Numbered from the stretch's first letter, positions 27,636-36,768 are shown. The stretch is DNA of 64,000 nt from an uncultured Paracoccaceae bacterium (GCA_937927675.1 CALBSG010000006.1:1-64000); one strand, 5' to 3'. Program-made: numbers and translations. Notes: generated by a model not told the origin, from the letters alone.

Positions 27636-27839
27636 ATGGCCGCTTATGAGACGTCCCGCGCGGCGCCGTTTGGCGCCATCGCCATTTTTCGCTTCGTTCA
27701 GTCGCTGAACGACAAGATTGCAGCATTTGCCGCATGGAATGACGCCCGCGTCACCCGCTCGGCGTTGACCAAACTGACTGACCGCGAACTTGATGATATC
27801 GGCCTGTGCCGTGGCGACATTGAGGCGATTGGCCGCTAA
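27636..27839 (+). CDS. DUF1127 small protein
   Basis: A 67-residue protein whose C-terminal half is the DUF1127 (YjiS-like) motif: ALTKLTDRELDDIGLCRGDIEAIGR. Small DUF1127 proteins are abundant in Rhodobacteraceae and other alphaproteobacteria; some affect RNA and phosphate/carbon metabolism and are strongly regulated by stress or small RNAs. AAGGA lies upstream of the ATG, and a strong terminator follows at once, so it is a monocistronic unit. A second DUF1127 gene lies at 38339. Confidence 0.9.
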   Translation: MAAYETSRAAPFGAIAIFRFVQSLNDKIAAFAAWNDARVTRSALTKLTDRELDDIGLCRGDIEAIGR

Positions 27840-27862
27840 GCCAACGCCTGCCGCATGCGACT

Positions 27863-27900
27863 AAAAAGCCGCAGCCCAAAGGATGGGCAGCGGCTTTTTC
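27863..27900 (+). terminator. intrinsic terminator after DUF1127 gene
   Basis: AAAAAGCCGC (27863-27872) pairs with GCGGCTTTTT (27890-27899), extended inside by GCCC/GGGC around a 7-base loop. The T-run is at the 3' side, and the A-run makes it bidirectional. Confidence 0.9.
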
Positions 27901-27945
27901 ATTTGGAGTCGTTGCGGTGGAGTCGCCCTGACCTGCTGATCGCAA

Positions 27946-28302
27946 TCAGCCCCTGATCGCCGTTGTGGCAGCGTCGATCTTTTCGACCACAAATGCAGTA
28001 ACGGGATCAACCCGCATCAACCAACCGCCAAGACGGTCAAAGCCCTGCCCCGCCTCAAGCGCTGCGACGCGTGTTTCATAGGCCGCGCCCCCCACCGAAT
28101 GGAGAATCGTGGCTTTCAGCCCGACCGCGGCAAGGACGACAAAGACAAGCGGCATGACGCTGATCCGGCGGCGGGTCTTGCGCAGGCCGTAGGTGACAGA
28201 CCGGCCAAGGGTGCCGGGGGCTTCATGACCATAGCCCTTGGCCTGCGACTTTTCGAACGTCGCAACCCGGGCATAGAAGTCGACCAAGTTTGTATCATAC
28301 AT
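27946..28302 (-). CDS. small single-span membrane protein
   Basis: A 118-residue protein with a basic, Tyr-rich N-terminal part (residues 1-48), one membrane helix (about 49-70, VMPLVFVVLAAVGLKATIL) and a helical tail (YETRVAALEAGQGFDRLGGW). I do not recognise a family, although such proteins are common near the cell cycle and envelope genes of Rhodobacteraceae. It sits alone, convergent with the DUF1127 gene. Confidence 0.65.
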   Translation of the reverse strand: MYDTNLVDFYARVATFEKSQAKGYGHEAPGTLGRSVTYGLRKTRRRISVMPLVFVVLAAVGLKATILHSVGGAAYETRVAALEAGQGFDRLGGWLMRVDPVTAFVVEKIDAATTAIRG

Positions 28303-28410
28303 GATACCCGCTCCACGCGTTACGCCCCCACATGAGGACTTTCATGCGATCCAATTGTGGCGAAACCGCGGCAGAGCTAGGGGCTAAGCCTTGGATTTGA
28401 CAGAAACAAT

Positions 28411-29523
28411 TCAGTTCCGTTTTAGAACCAATGCCGACCATTCTCCAAGGTCATCGCGCGAAACCGGCGAGAACCCAGCGGCAATATAGGCAGCTGTCAC
28501 CGCTTCGGCCTGCACCGCCAGAAGGCCGGACAGGATCACCAAACCGCCCGGCGCGCAGTGCTGCCCCATGTCGGGGGCAAGCTCGATCAACGGGCCTTTC
28601 AGGATATTGGCGAAGATCAGGTCATAGGGGCTGGCCTGATGCAAACGCGGATGGGCAAAGCCAGCGGCCTCAAGACATTCAATCCGGCCATCCAGCCCGT
28701 TGATTGCCACATTGGCCTCGGCCACATCGACCGCCACCTCATCGATGTCGCTGGCGATCACCAAGGCATCGGGCAAAACCGCAGCGGCAGCGATGGCCAG
28801 AACAGCGGTGCCAGCGCCAATGTCAGCCACCTTTGAAGGGCGCAAACCCTGTTCAAACAGCCGATCAAAAGCGCGCAGGCAGCCCAGCGTCGTGCCATGA
28901 TGCCCGGTGCCAAAGGCCACCGTCGCCTCAATCTGCAACGGCACACGGCCGGGATCGGTCGGCACGCGGTCGGCATCATGGCTGCCATAGACAAAGAAGC
29001 GGCCTGCCTCGACCGGGGCCAATTCGCGGCGCACATGGGCCACCCAATCGACATCCGGCACTTCGGAAATCACGAAAGGCTTCGCCCCCGCTTGGGCGGC
29101 AAGAGCATTGATGGCGGCGGTATCGGGCGCGTCCGAGAAATAGGCGCCGACCTCCCACAGACCCGAACCATCTTCGATTTCAAAGGCGCCGACCCCATAG
29201 GGTGCAGGCTCCATCGCTTCGATCTGGCCTGCCAAGGCCCGCGCCCCTGCCTCGCCGGGCAGCGTGGTCAGGGCCGACCAAGTGTGCTGGGACAGGGTCG
29301 AGATTTCAAAGGCCGCCGCACCGAACGCCTCGGCCAGAACGGCCAGCATCACCTCGTTCGGTGCCAGCGAGAAGGTGGCGACGACCCGCACCAGCCCGGC
29401 CATGCCCTCGACGTCGTAACATTCCGCCGTCAGCGCCGGCGGCTGCATCCGCTCCATTGCCTCGGCCAAGGCAAACGCGGCGTCATCGCCTTCCAGCGTG
29501 GTTTCAGCAACGAACAAGGGCAT
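28411..29523 (-). CDS. prmA: ribosomal protein L11 methyltransferase PrmA with duplicated N-terminal domain
   Basis: The 370-residue protein ends in a normal PrmA: substrate domain (about 79-153), linker DVDWVAHVRRELAPVEAGRF, split over the helix, and a SAM methyltransferase domain with VAFGTGHHGTT, DIGAGTAVLAIAA and FANILKGPLIEL. Usual PrmA is about 290 residues. Residues 1-76 are extra and align with 79-153 (TTL-G pattern, ALA--E-M-P, FSLAP against FSDAP, F-IS), which suggests an internal duplication. GGAGG lies seven bases upstream of the ATG at 29523, and no start codon exists at the canonical position. PrmA trimethylates L11. Confidence 0.88.
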   Translation of the reverse strand: MPLFVAETTLEGDDAAFALAEAMERMQPPALTAECYDVEGMAGLVRVVATFSLAPNEVMLAVLAEAFGAAAFEISTLSQHTWSALTTLPGEAGARALAGQIEAMEPAPYGVGAFEIEDGSGLWEVGAYFSDAPDTAAINALAAQAGAKPFVISEVPDVDWVAHVRRELAPVEAGRFFVYGSHDADRVPTDPGRVPLQIEATVAFGTGHHGTTLGCLRAFDRLFEQGLRPSKVADIGAGTAVLAIAAAAVLPDALVIASDIDEVAVDVAEANVAINGLDGRIECLEAAGFAHPRLHQASPYDLIFANILKGPLIELAPDMGQHCAPGGLVILSGLLAVQAEAVTAAYIAAGFSPVSRDDLGEWSALVLKRN

Positions 29524-29588
29524 AGGGGCCTCCGGGCTTGTATGCGGCGGGATTAGGCCCTTGGCCCAGTTCGGTCAAGTATCGCCGA

Positions 29589-30239
29589 TCAAGCATTCAG
29601 CCCAATCGGGCAGGTCACGCCTGTACCGCCCAGTCCGCAATAGCCCTCGGGGTTCTTCGCCAGATACTGCTGGTGATAATCCTCGGCATAATAAAACACG
29701 GGCGCGGGCAGGATTTCTGTCGTCACCGCACCATGCCCGGCTGCGCGCAGCCGTTCCGCATAAGCCAGCTTCGACGCCTCGGCAGCGGCGGTCTGTTCTG
29801 GGCTGTAGGTATAAATCCCCGAACGGTAGGTAGAGCCGATGTCATTGCCCTGCCGCATGCCCATGGTCGGGTTGTGGTTTTCCCAAAACAGCTTGAGCAG
29901 CGCCTCATAAGAGATGACGGCCGGATCGAAGATCACCCGCACCACCTCGTTATGCCCGGTCAATTGGGTGCAGGTTTCCTTGTAGGTCGGGTTGGGGGTA
30001 AAGCCGCCCGCATAGCCGACCATGGTCAGCCAAATGCCGGGCTGCTGCCAGAACTTGCGTTCAACACCCCAAAAGCAGCCCATGCCGAACATCGCCTCGG
30101 CCATGCCGACAGGCACGGGGGATTTCAGATCGATCCCCGACAGAAAATGCGGCTCGGTGATGGGCATCGGTTCGGGACGGCCGGGAAGGGCGTCTTCGGG
30201 GCGGACCATCTGCATTTTAGCGCGATCAATCACAAGCAT
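29589..30239 (-). CDS. msrA: peptide-methionine (S)-S-oxide reductase MsrA
   Basis: The protein is 216 residues from the ATG at 30239 (AGGAG upstream). The catalytic GCFWG is in MFGMGCFWGVERKFW, followed by VGYAGG, the EVVRVIFDP strand and the KPL-free C-terminus YCGLGGTGVTCPIG, which holds the resolving cysteines. It reduces the S-epimer of oxidised methionine. It lies downstream of priA but is separated from it by three tandem hairpins. Confidence 0.95.
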   Translation of the reverse strand: MLVIDRAKMQMVRPEDALPGRPEPMPITEPHFLSGIDLKSPVPVGMAEAMFGMGCFWGVERKFWQQPGIWLTMVGYAGGFTPNPTYKETCTQLTGHNEVVRVIFDPAVISYEALLKLFWENHNPTMGMRQGNDIGSTYRSGIYTYSPEQTAAAEASKLAYAERLRAAGHGAVTTEILPAPVFYYAEDYHQQYLAKNPEGYCGLGGTGVTCPIGLNA

Positions 30240-30278
30240 GGGCGTTCTCCTGTTCTTGCCCCCATATAGGCGAGAAAC

Positions 30279-30298
30279 AAAATCCTTCGAAGGATTTT
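30279..30298. repeat. perfect 20-base palindrome
   Basis: AAAATCCTTCGAAGGATTTT is its own reverse complement. It lies between priA and msrA, 2 bases from a second palindrome. It can act as a hairpin in either strand; the trailing T/A runs fit a terminator. Confidence 0.8.
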
Positions 30299-30300
30299 GA

Positions 30301-30322
30301 CAAATTTCTTGCAAGAAATTTG
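30301..30322. repeat. perfect 22-base palindrome
   Basis: The sequence reads identically on both strands; its halves are CAAATTTCTTG and CAAGAAATTTG. It follows the first palindrome, and a third hairpin (CCGGCA at 30330-30335 with TGCCGG at 30348-30353) completes the set at the priA 3' end. Confidence 0.8.
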
Positions 30323-30360
30323 GGCTGCCCCGGCAGCACCGGAGTTTTGCCGGAAATCAG

Positions 30361-32550
30361 CTAGTAAAAACTCTGCGGATCAATGTCGATCGCCAGCCGC
30401 AAGTTTGTCGGCAGTTTCAGCTGCCCTACCCATTCGGCCAAAGCCGACTGCAAAGGCACGGTCTTTTCTGCCTTGACCAAAAGCCGCACCCGGTGCCGCC
30501 CGCGCACCCGTGCAATCGGCGCAGGCGCCGGACCAAAGACCTGCGCGCCAACCCGGCGCAAGGGGCCATCGCGGCGGGCCAGTTCTGCCGCGAAATCAAA
30601 AACCTGCGCCACATCTGGCGACGACAGGATAATCCCGGCCATCCGCCCATAGGGCGGCACGCCCGCCGCTTTGCGCTCGGCCGCCTCGGCCTTCCAAAAG
30701 GCTTCTTCATCCCCGCCCAAGATCGCGCGGATCACCGGATGGTCAGGCTGGTGCGATTGAAGCCACGCCTCCCCCGGCTTGTCCGCCCGCCCCGCGCGGC
30801 CCGCCACTTGGCGCATCAACTGAAAGGTCCGCTCTGCCGCGCGCAGGTCTGATCCTTGCAGCCCCAAATCGGCGTCAATCACCCCGACCAGCGTCAGCAG
30901 GGGAAAGTTATGCCCCTTGGCCACAATCTGCGTGCCGATGATGATGTCGGCCCCACCTTCGGCGATATTGACCACCGCCTCTTTCAGCGCCCGGGCGCTG
31001 CCGAAGAGGTCCGACGAAAGAACTGACAAACGTGCGTCCGGAAAACGCGCGGTCACCTCTTCGGCCAACCGCTCCACCCCCGGACCGACAGCGGCCATCC
31101 GGCCCTCGACGCCGCAGGCCGGGCAGGCAACGGGCACGGGCTTTGTCGCGCCGCATTGATGGCAAACAAGACGTTTCAGGAACCGATGCTCCACCATCCG
31201 CGCGTCGCAATCGTCGCAGCCCACCTGATGCCCGCAGGCCCGGCACAGCGTGATCGGCGCATAGCCCCGGCGGTTCAGGAACAAAAGCGACTGTTCCCCT
31301 TTGACCACCCGCGCCTGTACCTCGGCGGCCAGTTTGGCCGAAATCCAACGATCCGAGGGCAGCTTTTCGCCCCGCATGTCGATGGCCCGCATCGGCGGCA
31401 ACTCTGCGGCGCCAAACCGCGCGCCAAGATCGACACGGCCGTATTTCCCGGCCTCGACATTGGCCCAAGTTTCAAGACAGGGCGTGGCCGAGGCCAGCAC
31501 AATCGGCGCGCCTGCAATCGCCGCGCGCAGCACCGCCATGTCACGGGCGTTGTAAAGCACGCCTTCTTCCTGCTTATAGCTGGTGTCGTGCTCTTCATCG
31601 ACGACGATCAGCCCCAGATCGCGGAACGGCAAAAACAGCGCTGATCGTGCTCCCACAACAAACTGCGCGCCGCCCTGCCCCACCATTTTCCACAAACGGC
31701 GGCGTTCCGTCATCGTCACGCCCGAATGCCATTCGGCAGGTCGCACACCGAACCGCGCCTCGACCCGGCCCAGAAAGTCCGCCGTCAGCGCGATTTCGGG
31801 CAAAAGGACCAGCGCCTGCTGGCCTGCCCGCAAACATTCGGCCACAGCCTCAAGATACACCTCGGTTTTGCCCGACCCGGTGACGCCTTTCAGAAGCGTC
31901 GCCGCAAAGCCGCCGCCAATTTGCGCCACCAGCGCATCGGCCGCGCCCACCTGATCGCCCATCAGATGATGAGCGATTTTGGGCTGCATCGGCGGATAGG
32001 GCAAGTCGCGCGGTGTGTCTTCTTCGGCAATCACGCCCAGCTTTACCAAGCCCTTGACCACCGAAGGCCCGCAAGCGGCCTCTTCAGCCAACTCGCCCAA
32101 CGTCACCGGAGCCGCGCCAAACCGCCGCAAGGCTTCCACCACGCGAAAGCGTGCCTCGGTCATTTGGTTCGGCACGGGACCGGCCAGACGATAGACCTTG
32201 CGCATCGACACCGCATCGCCCAGCCCCGGCGCGCGGGTGGCGAGGCGCAACATCGCAGCCAAGGGGGTTAAGGTGTAATCGGCAGCGCGTGTCAAAAAGC
32301 TGCGCAACTCGGCCCGCATCGGGGCGGCGTCCAACACACGGGCCACCGAGCGGATGCGGGCGGGATCAAACTTGCCCTCGCCCGGCCCCCAGACCACGCC
32401 CAAGACACGGCGCGGCCCCAAAGGCACCTCGACGAAATCCCCGTCGCCGCAGCCGCCCTCGGGCGCCTTATAGTCCAAGATGCGGCCCAGTGGCTCTGTC
32501 GTCAGAACCCCCACCAGATCGCCCGCCGCGTAAACCCGTTCTGCTGTCAT
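30361..32550 (-). CDS. priA: primosomal protein N' (PriA helicase)
   Basis: The 729-residue replication restart helicase has Walker A GVTGSGKT, DEEH motif (VVDEEHDTSYKQEEG), an eight-cysteine zinc region (CRACGHQVGCDDCDAR, CHQCGATKPVPVACPACG) and helicase motif VI in QVAGRAGRADKPG. It reloads the replisome at stalled forks. Length is normal. It diverges from the fsa-like gene across 76 bases. Confidence 0.96.
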   Translation of the reverse strand: MTAERVYAAGDLVGVLTTEPLGRILDYKAPEGGCGDGDFVEVPLGPRRVLGVVWGPGEGKFDPARIRSVARVLDAAPMRAELRSFLTRAADYTLTPLAAMLRLATRAPGLGDAVSMRKVYRLAGPVPNQMTEARFRVVEALRRFGAAPVTLGELAEEAACGPSVVKGLVKLGVIAEEDTPRDLPYPPMQPKIAHHLMGDQVGAADALVAQIGGGFAATLLKGVTGSGKTEVYLEAVAECLRAGQQALVLLPEIALTADFLGRVEARFGVRPAEWHSGVTMTERRRLWKMVGQGGAQFVVGARSALFLPFRDLGLIVVDEEHDTSYKQEEGVLYNARDMAVLRAAIAGAPIVLASATPCLETWANVEAGKYGRVDLGARFGAAELPPMRAIDMRGEKLPSDRWISAKLAAEVQARVVKGEQSLLFLNRRGYAPITLCRACGHQVGCDDCDARMVEHRFLKRLVCHQCGATKPVPVACPACGVEGRMAAVGPGVERLAEEVTARFPDARLSVLSSDLFGSARALKEAVVNIAEGGADIIIGTQIVAKGHNFPLLTLVGVIDADLGLQGSDLRAAERTFQLMRQVAGRAGRADKPGEAWLQSHQPDHPVIRAILGGDEEAFWKAEAAERKAAGVPPYGRMAGIILSSPDVAQVFDFAAELARRDGPLRRVGAQVFGPAPAPIARVRGRHRVRLLVKAEKTVPLQSALAEWVGQLKLPTNLRLAIDIDPQSFY

Positions 32551-32626
32551 CTGCCCTTTGCCTTGGCCCCCTTATGGGGTAAACCCCGCCCCAAGCACCC
32601 GCAACCCATTCCGGAAGGACGCCAAC

Positions 32627-33280
32627 ATGAAATTCTTTGTCGATACCGCCGATGTCGAAGCCATCCGCGAACTGCACGCCCTTGGCATGGTGGACGGGGT
32701 CACCACGAACCCCTCGCTGATCCTGAAGTCGGGCCGTGACATCATCGAAGTGACCAAGGAAATCTGCTCCTTTGTCGAAGGTCCGGTTTCGGCCGAAGTC
32801 GTGGCGCTGACCGCTGACGAAATGATCGCCGAAGGCCGCAAACTGGCCGAGATCGCCCCGAATATCGCCGTCAAAGTGCCGCTGACCTGGGACGGGCTGA
32901 AAACCTGCAAGGTGTTGTCGGACGAAGGCAAGATGGTCAACGTCACGCTTTGCTTCTCGGCCAATCAGGCGCTGATCGCCGCCAAGGCCGGCGCGACCTT
33001 CATCTCGCCCTTCATCGGGCGTCTGGATGACATCAACCTTGACGGGCTGGAACTGATTTCCGACATCCGTCAGGTCTATGACAACTACGGCTTTGACACC
33101 CAGATCCTTGCCGCCTCGATCCGCACCGCCAACCATGTCACCCAATGCGCCCTGATCGGCGCCGATGTGATGACCGCGCCGCCCGCCGTCATCAAAGGGC
33201 TGGCGAACCATGTGCTGACCGACAAAGGGCTGGAACAGTTCATGAAAGACTGGGCCAAGACCGGCCAGAAGATCCTGTAA
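32627..33280 (+). CDS. fructose-6-phosphate aldolase / transaldolase-like
   Basis: A 217-residue MipB/TalC subfamily transaldolase. It starts MKFFVDTADVEAI and carries the Schiff-base lysine in NIAVKVPLTWDG. Such short enzymes are annotated either as fructose-6-phosphate aldolase or as transaldolase; the distinction (a Tyr/Phe or Glu/Gln at the active site) would need a structure-based alignment. The longer frame from 32558 lacks conservation. A terminator follows at 33345. Confidence 0.9.
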   Translation: MKFFVDTADVEAIRELHALGMVDGVTTNPSLILKSGRDIIEVTKEICSFVEGPVSAEVVALTADEMIAEGRKLAEIAPNIAVKVPLTWDGLKTCKVLSDEGKMVNVTLCFSANQALIAAKAGATFISPFIGRLDDINLDGLELISDIRQVYDNYGFDTQILAASIRTANHVTQCALIGADVMTAPPAVIKGLANHVLTDKGLEQFMKDWAKTGQKIL

Positions 33281-33344
33281 GATCCGCCGCGCGCTTGACC
33301 TGACAATTCCAAAGTCAGGCATCGGGACTTGGTAGAGTGAAAAG

Positions 33345-33383
33345 CCGGGCCGTCTGCATGTCAGACTGGCCCGGTTGTCTTTT
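33345..33383 (+). terminator. intrinsic terminator after the aldolase gene
   Basis: CCGGGCC-GTCTG (33345-33356) pairs with CAGAC-T-GGCCCGG (33362-33374), a 12-bp stem with one bulge and a 5-base loop, followed by TTGTCTTTT. Confidence 0.9.
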
Positions 33384-33473
33384 CAAAGGGCTGGAGCGGC
33401 CTATCCCATCCGTGCTAGAAGGTTGGAAAAGGTAAAGCCGCCCGGCACAGGGCGCGGATGAGGCCCGAGACGG

Positions 33474-34166
33474 ATGATGGATCAGGACATGCGGGACCGC
33501 ATCCTTGCGGAACCCGAGACAATTTTGGAAGACCGCGATGTGATGAACGCGCTGATCGGCGCGAATGAACGCTTGATGGGCGGCAATGTTGTCGACCTGC
33601 GCGGCATCGCAATGGAGCGGCTGGAGAACCGGCTGGACCGGCTGGAAGACACCCATCGCACGGTGATTGCCGCCGCCTATGAAAATCTTGCCGGGACCAA
33701 TCAGGTGCATCGCGCAATCCTGCAAATGCTGGATCCGCTGTCCTTTGAAGATTTTCTGAAAACCATGGCGACCGATGTGGCCCAAACGCTGCGGATTGAC
33801 TGTGTGCGGCTGGTGCTGGAATCGGTGCAAGACGCCGAAGACCCCGCTTTGCGCAAACTGGGCGATGTGCTTTTTGTCGCGGCCCCCGGCTTTGTCAGCG
33901 ACTACCTGACAGGCGGGCGCAATGTGCCGCAGCGGGCCGTGGTGCTGCGGCAAGTGTTGCCGCAATCGGACGCGCTTTATGGCGAGCGGGCCGGGTGGAT
34001 CCGCTCTGAGGCGTTGATGAAGTTGGATTTTGGCAAGGGACGTCTGCCCGGCATGCTGGTTCTTGGAACCGAAGACCCGCATCAGTTCAAGTCCACCCAT
34101 GGCACCGATTTGCTGGCCTTCTTTGCCGGCGTCTTTGAGCGCACGATGCGGCGCTGGTTGTCGTGA
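33474..34166 (+). CDS. DUF484 family protein
   Basis: A 230-residue GAF-like protein of the DUF484 family, with an N-terminal helical segment (LAEPETILEDRDVMNALIGANER), a coiled coil and a GAF-like domain (DFLKTMATDVAQTLRIDCVRLVLE; LPGMLVLGTEDPHQF). It is usually encoded directly upstream of xerC, as here, where its stop overlaps the xerC GTG. Function unknown. Confidence 0.88.
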   Translation: MMDQDMRDRILAEPETILEDRDVMNALIGANERLMGGNVVDLRGIAMERLENRLDRLEDTHRTVIAAAYENLAGTNQVHRAILQMLDPLSFEDFLKTMATDVAQTLRIDCVRLVLESVQDAEDPALRKLGDVLFVAAPGFVSDYLTGGRNVPQRAVVLRQVLPQSDALYGERAGWIRSEALMKLDFGKGRLPGMLVLGTEDPHQFKSTHGTDLLAFFAGVFERTMRRWLS

Positions 34167-35095
34167 CGATGGCCGGGCTGGCGATCAGCGCCGCCCAGCG
34201 CGACGCGATGGCCCACTGGCTGGACCATCTGCGCGCCCTGAAAGGCGCGGCAGACAACACCTTGGCCGCCTATGGCCGCGACGTCGGACAGTTTTTGGAT
34301 TTTCTCAGCCGCCACCACGGCGGGCAGGAAGGCATGTCCGCCCTGACCGATCTTGGGAAATTCGATCTGCGCGCCTTCATGTCCGAAATGCACAAGCGCG
34401 ACGTCGCCCCCCGCTCTGTGGCGCGAAAACTTTCGGCGGTGAAAAGCTTTCTTGCCTTTGTTTCGGATCAAGAGGGCAACGATGCCACCGCCGCCCTGTC
34501 GGTGCGCGTGCCCAAATACAAACGCAAACTGCCGCGCCCCTTGGCCGAAGACGCCGCCCGCGACATGATCGCCGTGGTTGGCGATCAGGCGCGCGAAGAA
34601 TGGGTTGCGGCGCGGGACATGGCGATCGTGACGCTGCTCTACGGCTCTGGTTTGCGGATTTCCGAGGCGTTGGGGCTGACCGGGGACGCCCACCCTCTGC
34701 CAGAGGTGCTGCGGATCATCGGCAAAGGCGGGAAAGAACGCCTGGTGCCAACCTTGCCCACGACGAAGCAGGCGATTGCCCATTATGTCGCGCTTTGCCC
34801 CTTTGATTTGGCGACCGATGCCCCCTTGTTTCGCGGCGCGCGGGGTGGCCCACTCAGCCCGAGATTGGTGCAGCGGGTCATGGAGAAAGCCCGGCTGCAA
34901 ATGGGCCTGCCTGCCAGCGCCACGCCCCATGCGCTGCGCCACAGCTTTGCCACCCATCTGTTGTCAGCCGGGGGTGATCTGCGCGCCATTCAGGAACTGC
35001 TGGGCCACGCCTCACTGTCAACGACCCAAGCCTATACCGCCGTTGATGCGGCGCGTCTGATGGAAGTCTATGAAAAGGCACATCCGCGGGCCTGA
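34163..35095 (+). CDS. xerC: tyrosine recombinase XerC
   Basis: A 310-residue recombinase. The core-binding N-terminal domain (WLDHLRALKGAADNTLAAYGRDV) is followed by the catalytic set: Arg in LLYGSGLRISEAL, Lys in IGKGGKERLV, HALRHSFATH, LLGHASLSTTQ and Tyr in AYTAV. It acts with XerD at dif to resolve chromosome dimers. The GTG at 34163 overlaps the DUF484 stop; an in-frame ATG two codons on is equally possible. Confidence 0.93.
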   Translation: MTMAGLAISAAQRDAMAHWLDHLRALKGAADNTLAAYGRDVGQFLDFLSRHHGGQEGMSALTDLGKFDLRAFMSEMHKRDVAPRSVARKLSAVKSFLAFVSDQEGNDATAALSVRVPKYKRKLPRPLAEDAARDMIAVVGDQAREEWVAARDMAIVTLLYGSGLRISEALGLTGDAHPLPEVLRIIGKGGKERLVPTLPTTKQAIAHYVALCPFDLATDAPLFRGARGGPLSPRLVQRVMEKARLQMGLPASATPHALRHSFATHLLSAGGDLRAIQELLGHASLSTTQAYTAVDAARLMEVYEKAHPRA

Positions 35096-35134
35096 TACGG
35101 TTGACTTGAGGCGCAGAACCGCGAAAAAGGCCTT

Positions 35135-35839
35135 ATGAACATCAAGATCAAAGCCCTCTCCGTCCATCTCTTGACCGCCTCCGGCGCGGTCTTGTCGATG
35201 TTTGCCATGCTTGCTGCCGTTGAAGGCAAATGGCAGACCATGTTCCTGTGGCTGGTGCTGGCTTTGCTGGTCGATGGCATCGATGGCCCCTTGGCCCGGC
35301 GCTATGACACGCCAAAGAACTTCCCGACCTATGACGGGGTTCTGATGGATCTGATCGTCGACTATCTGACCTATGTCTTTATTCCAGCCTATGCGCTGTT
35401 CAAATCGGGCATGCTGACGGGCTGGACGGGATGGCTCGCGATCATCGTGATCTGCTATGGCTCTGTCATCTATTTCGCCGACACCCGGATGAAGACCAAA
35501 GACAAAAGCTTTTCCGGCTTTCCGGCCTGCTGGAACATGGTGGTTCTGGTGCTGTTCGCGATCGCGCCGTCGCAGCACACCATCCTTGCCGTCGTTGTCC
35601 TGCTGACGGTCGGCATGTTCGTACCGCTGAAATTCGTGCACCCCACCCGCACCAAACGCTGGCGCGAAATCACCCTGCCGGTCTCCATCGCTTGGGTGCT
35701 GTTTGCCGCATGGGCCGCTTGGGTGAACTTCGCCGAAGGCACGTGGGCGCATTGGGGATTGGTCGCGACGTCGATCTATCTGGTGGGTGCTGGCGTCGCC
35801 CAGCAAATTATCCCCGAACGCCCCCGCCGGATCAGCTAA
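35135..35839 (+). CDS. pcs: phosphatidylcholine synthase
   Basis: The 234-residue integral membrane protein carries the CDP-alcohol phosphotransferase motif DGIDGPLARRYDTPKNFPTYDG, written in two parts: DGIDGPLAR, then YDGVLMDLIVDY. It has about seven helices. It condenses CDP-diacylglycerol with choline to make phosphatidylcholine in one step, a lipid route typical of rhizobia and Rhodobacteraceae. It overlaps the convergent EamA gene by 4 bases. Confidence 0.92.
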   Translation: MNIKIKALSVHLLTASGAVLSMFAMLAAVEGKWQTMFLWLVLALLVDGIDGPLARRYDTPKNFPTYDGVLMDLIVDYLTYVFIPAYALFKSGMLTGWTGWLAIIVICYGSVIYFADTRMKTKDKSFSGFPACWNMVVLVLFAIAPSQHTILAVVVLLTVGMFVPLKFVHPTRTKRWREITLPVSIAWVLFAAWAAWVNFAEGTWAHWGLVATSIYLVGAGVAQQIIPERPRRIS

Positions 35840-36672
35840 AGCCGCGTCAGCATCACGCCCGACACGATCACCAGCGCCGCCAGCGCCTTGCCGCGTGTCA
35901 TCCGCTCGCCAAAGACCAGCCAGCCGATCAGCACCGCAAAAAGGATCGAGGTTTCCCGGAGCGCCGCGACCACGGCAATCGGGGCAATGGTCATCGCCCA
36001 GACGCTGACCGCATAGGCCCCGTAAGAGGCCGCCGCCGCAATCATCCCGATGCCCCAAGCGCGCGGCTGCCGCGGCAAGACCGCAGCCCCCTTCCACGCC
36101 AGCATGCCTGCGGCAAAGAACAGCCCGTCGATCACGAAAACCCACGCGATATAGGCGACCGCATCACCTGCCACGCGCGCACCTTGCCCGTCGATCAGGG
36201 TGTAACTGGCCGTCGCACAGGCCGATCCCAACGCATAAGGGATCAAACGCCGGTTTTCGCCGCTGGCAAATACCCCCCGTGCCATCAGCAGAATACCCGC
36301 CCCCAAAACCGCAATCCCCGCAAACTCTACCGGCGTGATGACATCGGTCAGAAAATAGGGCGAGACGACACCAACCACCAAAGGCGCTGACCCGCGGGCA
36401 ATCGGGTAGACCCGGCTCAGATCACCCCGTTCATAGGCATAGGTGAGGAACAACTTGTAAAAGAAATGCGCGCAGCCCGCGCCCAAGACCCAAGGGGCCA
36501 CCTGCCAGTCCAAGGGCGGCAATGCCAGCGCCACGGCAAGCCCGATCGGGATCTCGCCGATCGACAGGATCACCATCGCCCCCATGCGAGAGGTGCCGAC
36601 CTTGAGCAGAGAATTCCACAAAGCATGGAGGAAGGCTGCCCCAAGGACCGCCATCATGACCCAAAAACTCAA
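35836..36672 (-). CDS. DMT superfamily (EamA) transporter
   Basis: A 278-residue membrane protein with two EamA-type halves of about five helices each. The first half runs from FWVMMAVLGAAFLHALWNSLLK to the MARGVFASGEN linker, and the second ends SILFAVLIGWLVFGERMTRGK. The pattern fits drug/metabolite transporters. Substrate unknown. It is convergent with pcs. Confidence 0.85.
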   Translation of the reverse strand: MSFWVMMAVLGAAFLHALWNSLLKVGTSRMGAMVILSIGEIPIGLAVALALPPLDWQVAPWVLGAGCAHFFYKLFLTYAYERGDLSRVYPIARGSAPLVVGVVSPYFLTDVITPVEFAGIAVLGAGILLMARGVFASGENRRLIPYALGSACATASYTLIDGQGARVAGDAVAYIAWVFVIDGLFFAAGMLAWKGAAVLPRQPRAWGIGMIAAAASYGAYAVSVWAMTIAPIAVVAALRETSILFAVLIGWLVFGERMTRGKALAALVIVSGVMLTRL

Positions 36673-36752
36673 TTCCTGCCCCTGCTCGCTGTTGTTATGA
36701 AATCGTTACAAACAGCCCCCGCCCACCGCAAGGCGCTTCACCTGTTTACCTT

Positions 36753-36768
36753 GGCCTAAATATCCAAG
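36753..36768 (-). repeat. GGATATTT-type dispersed element, copy 2
   Basis: On the minus strand this reads CTTGGATATTTAGGCC, between ogt and the EamA gene. It shares the core GGATATTT and a GCC flank with the copies at 25051 and 49441, but is shorter. Confidence 0.5.
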
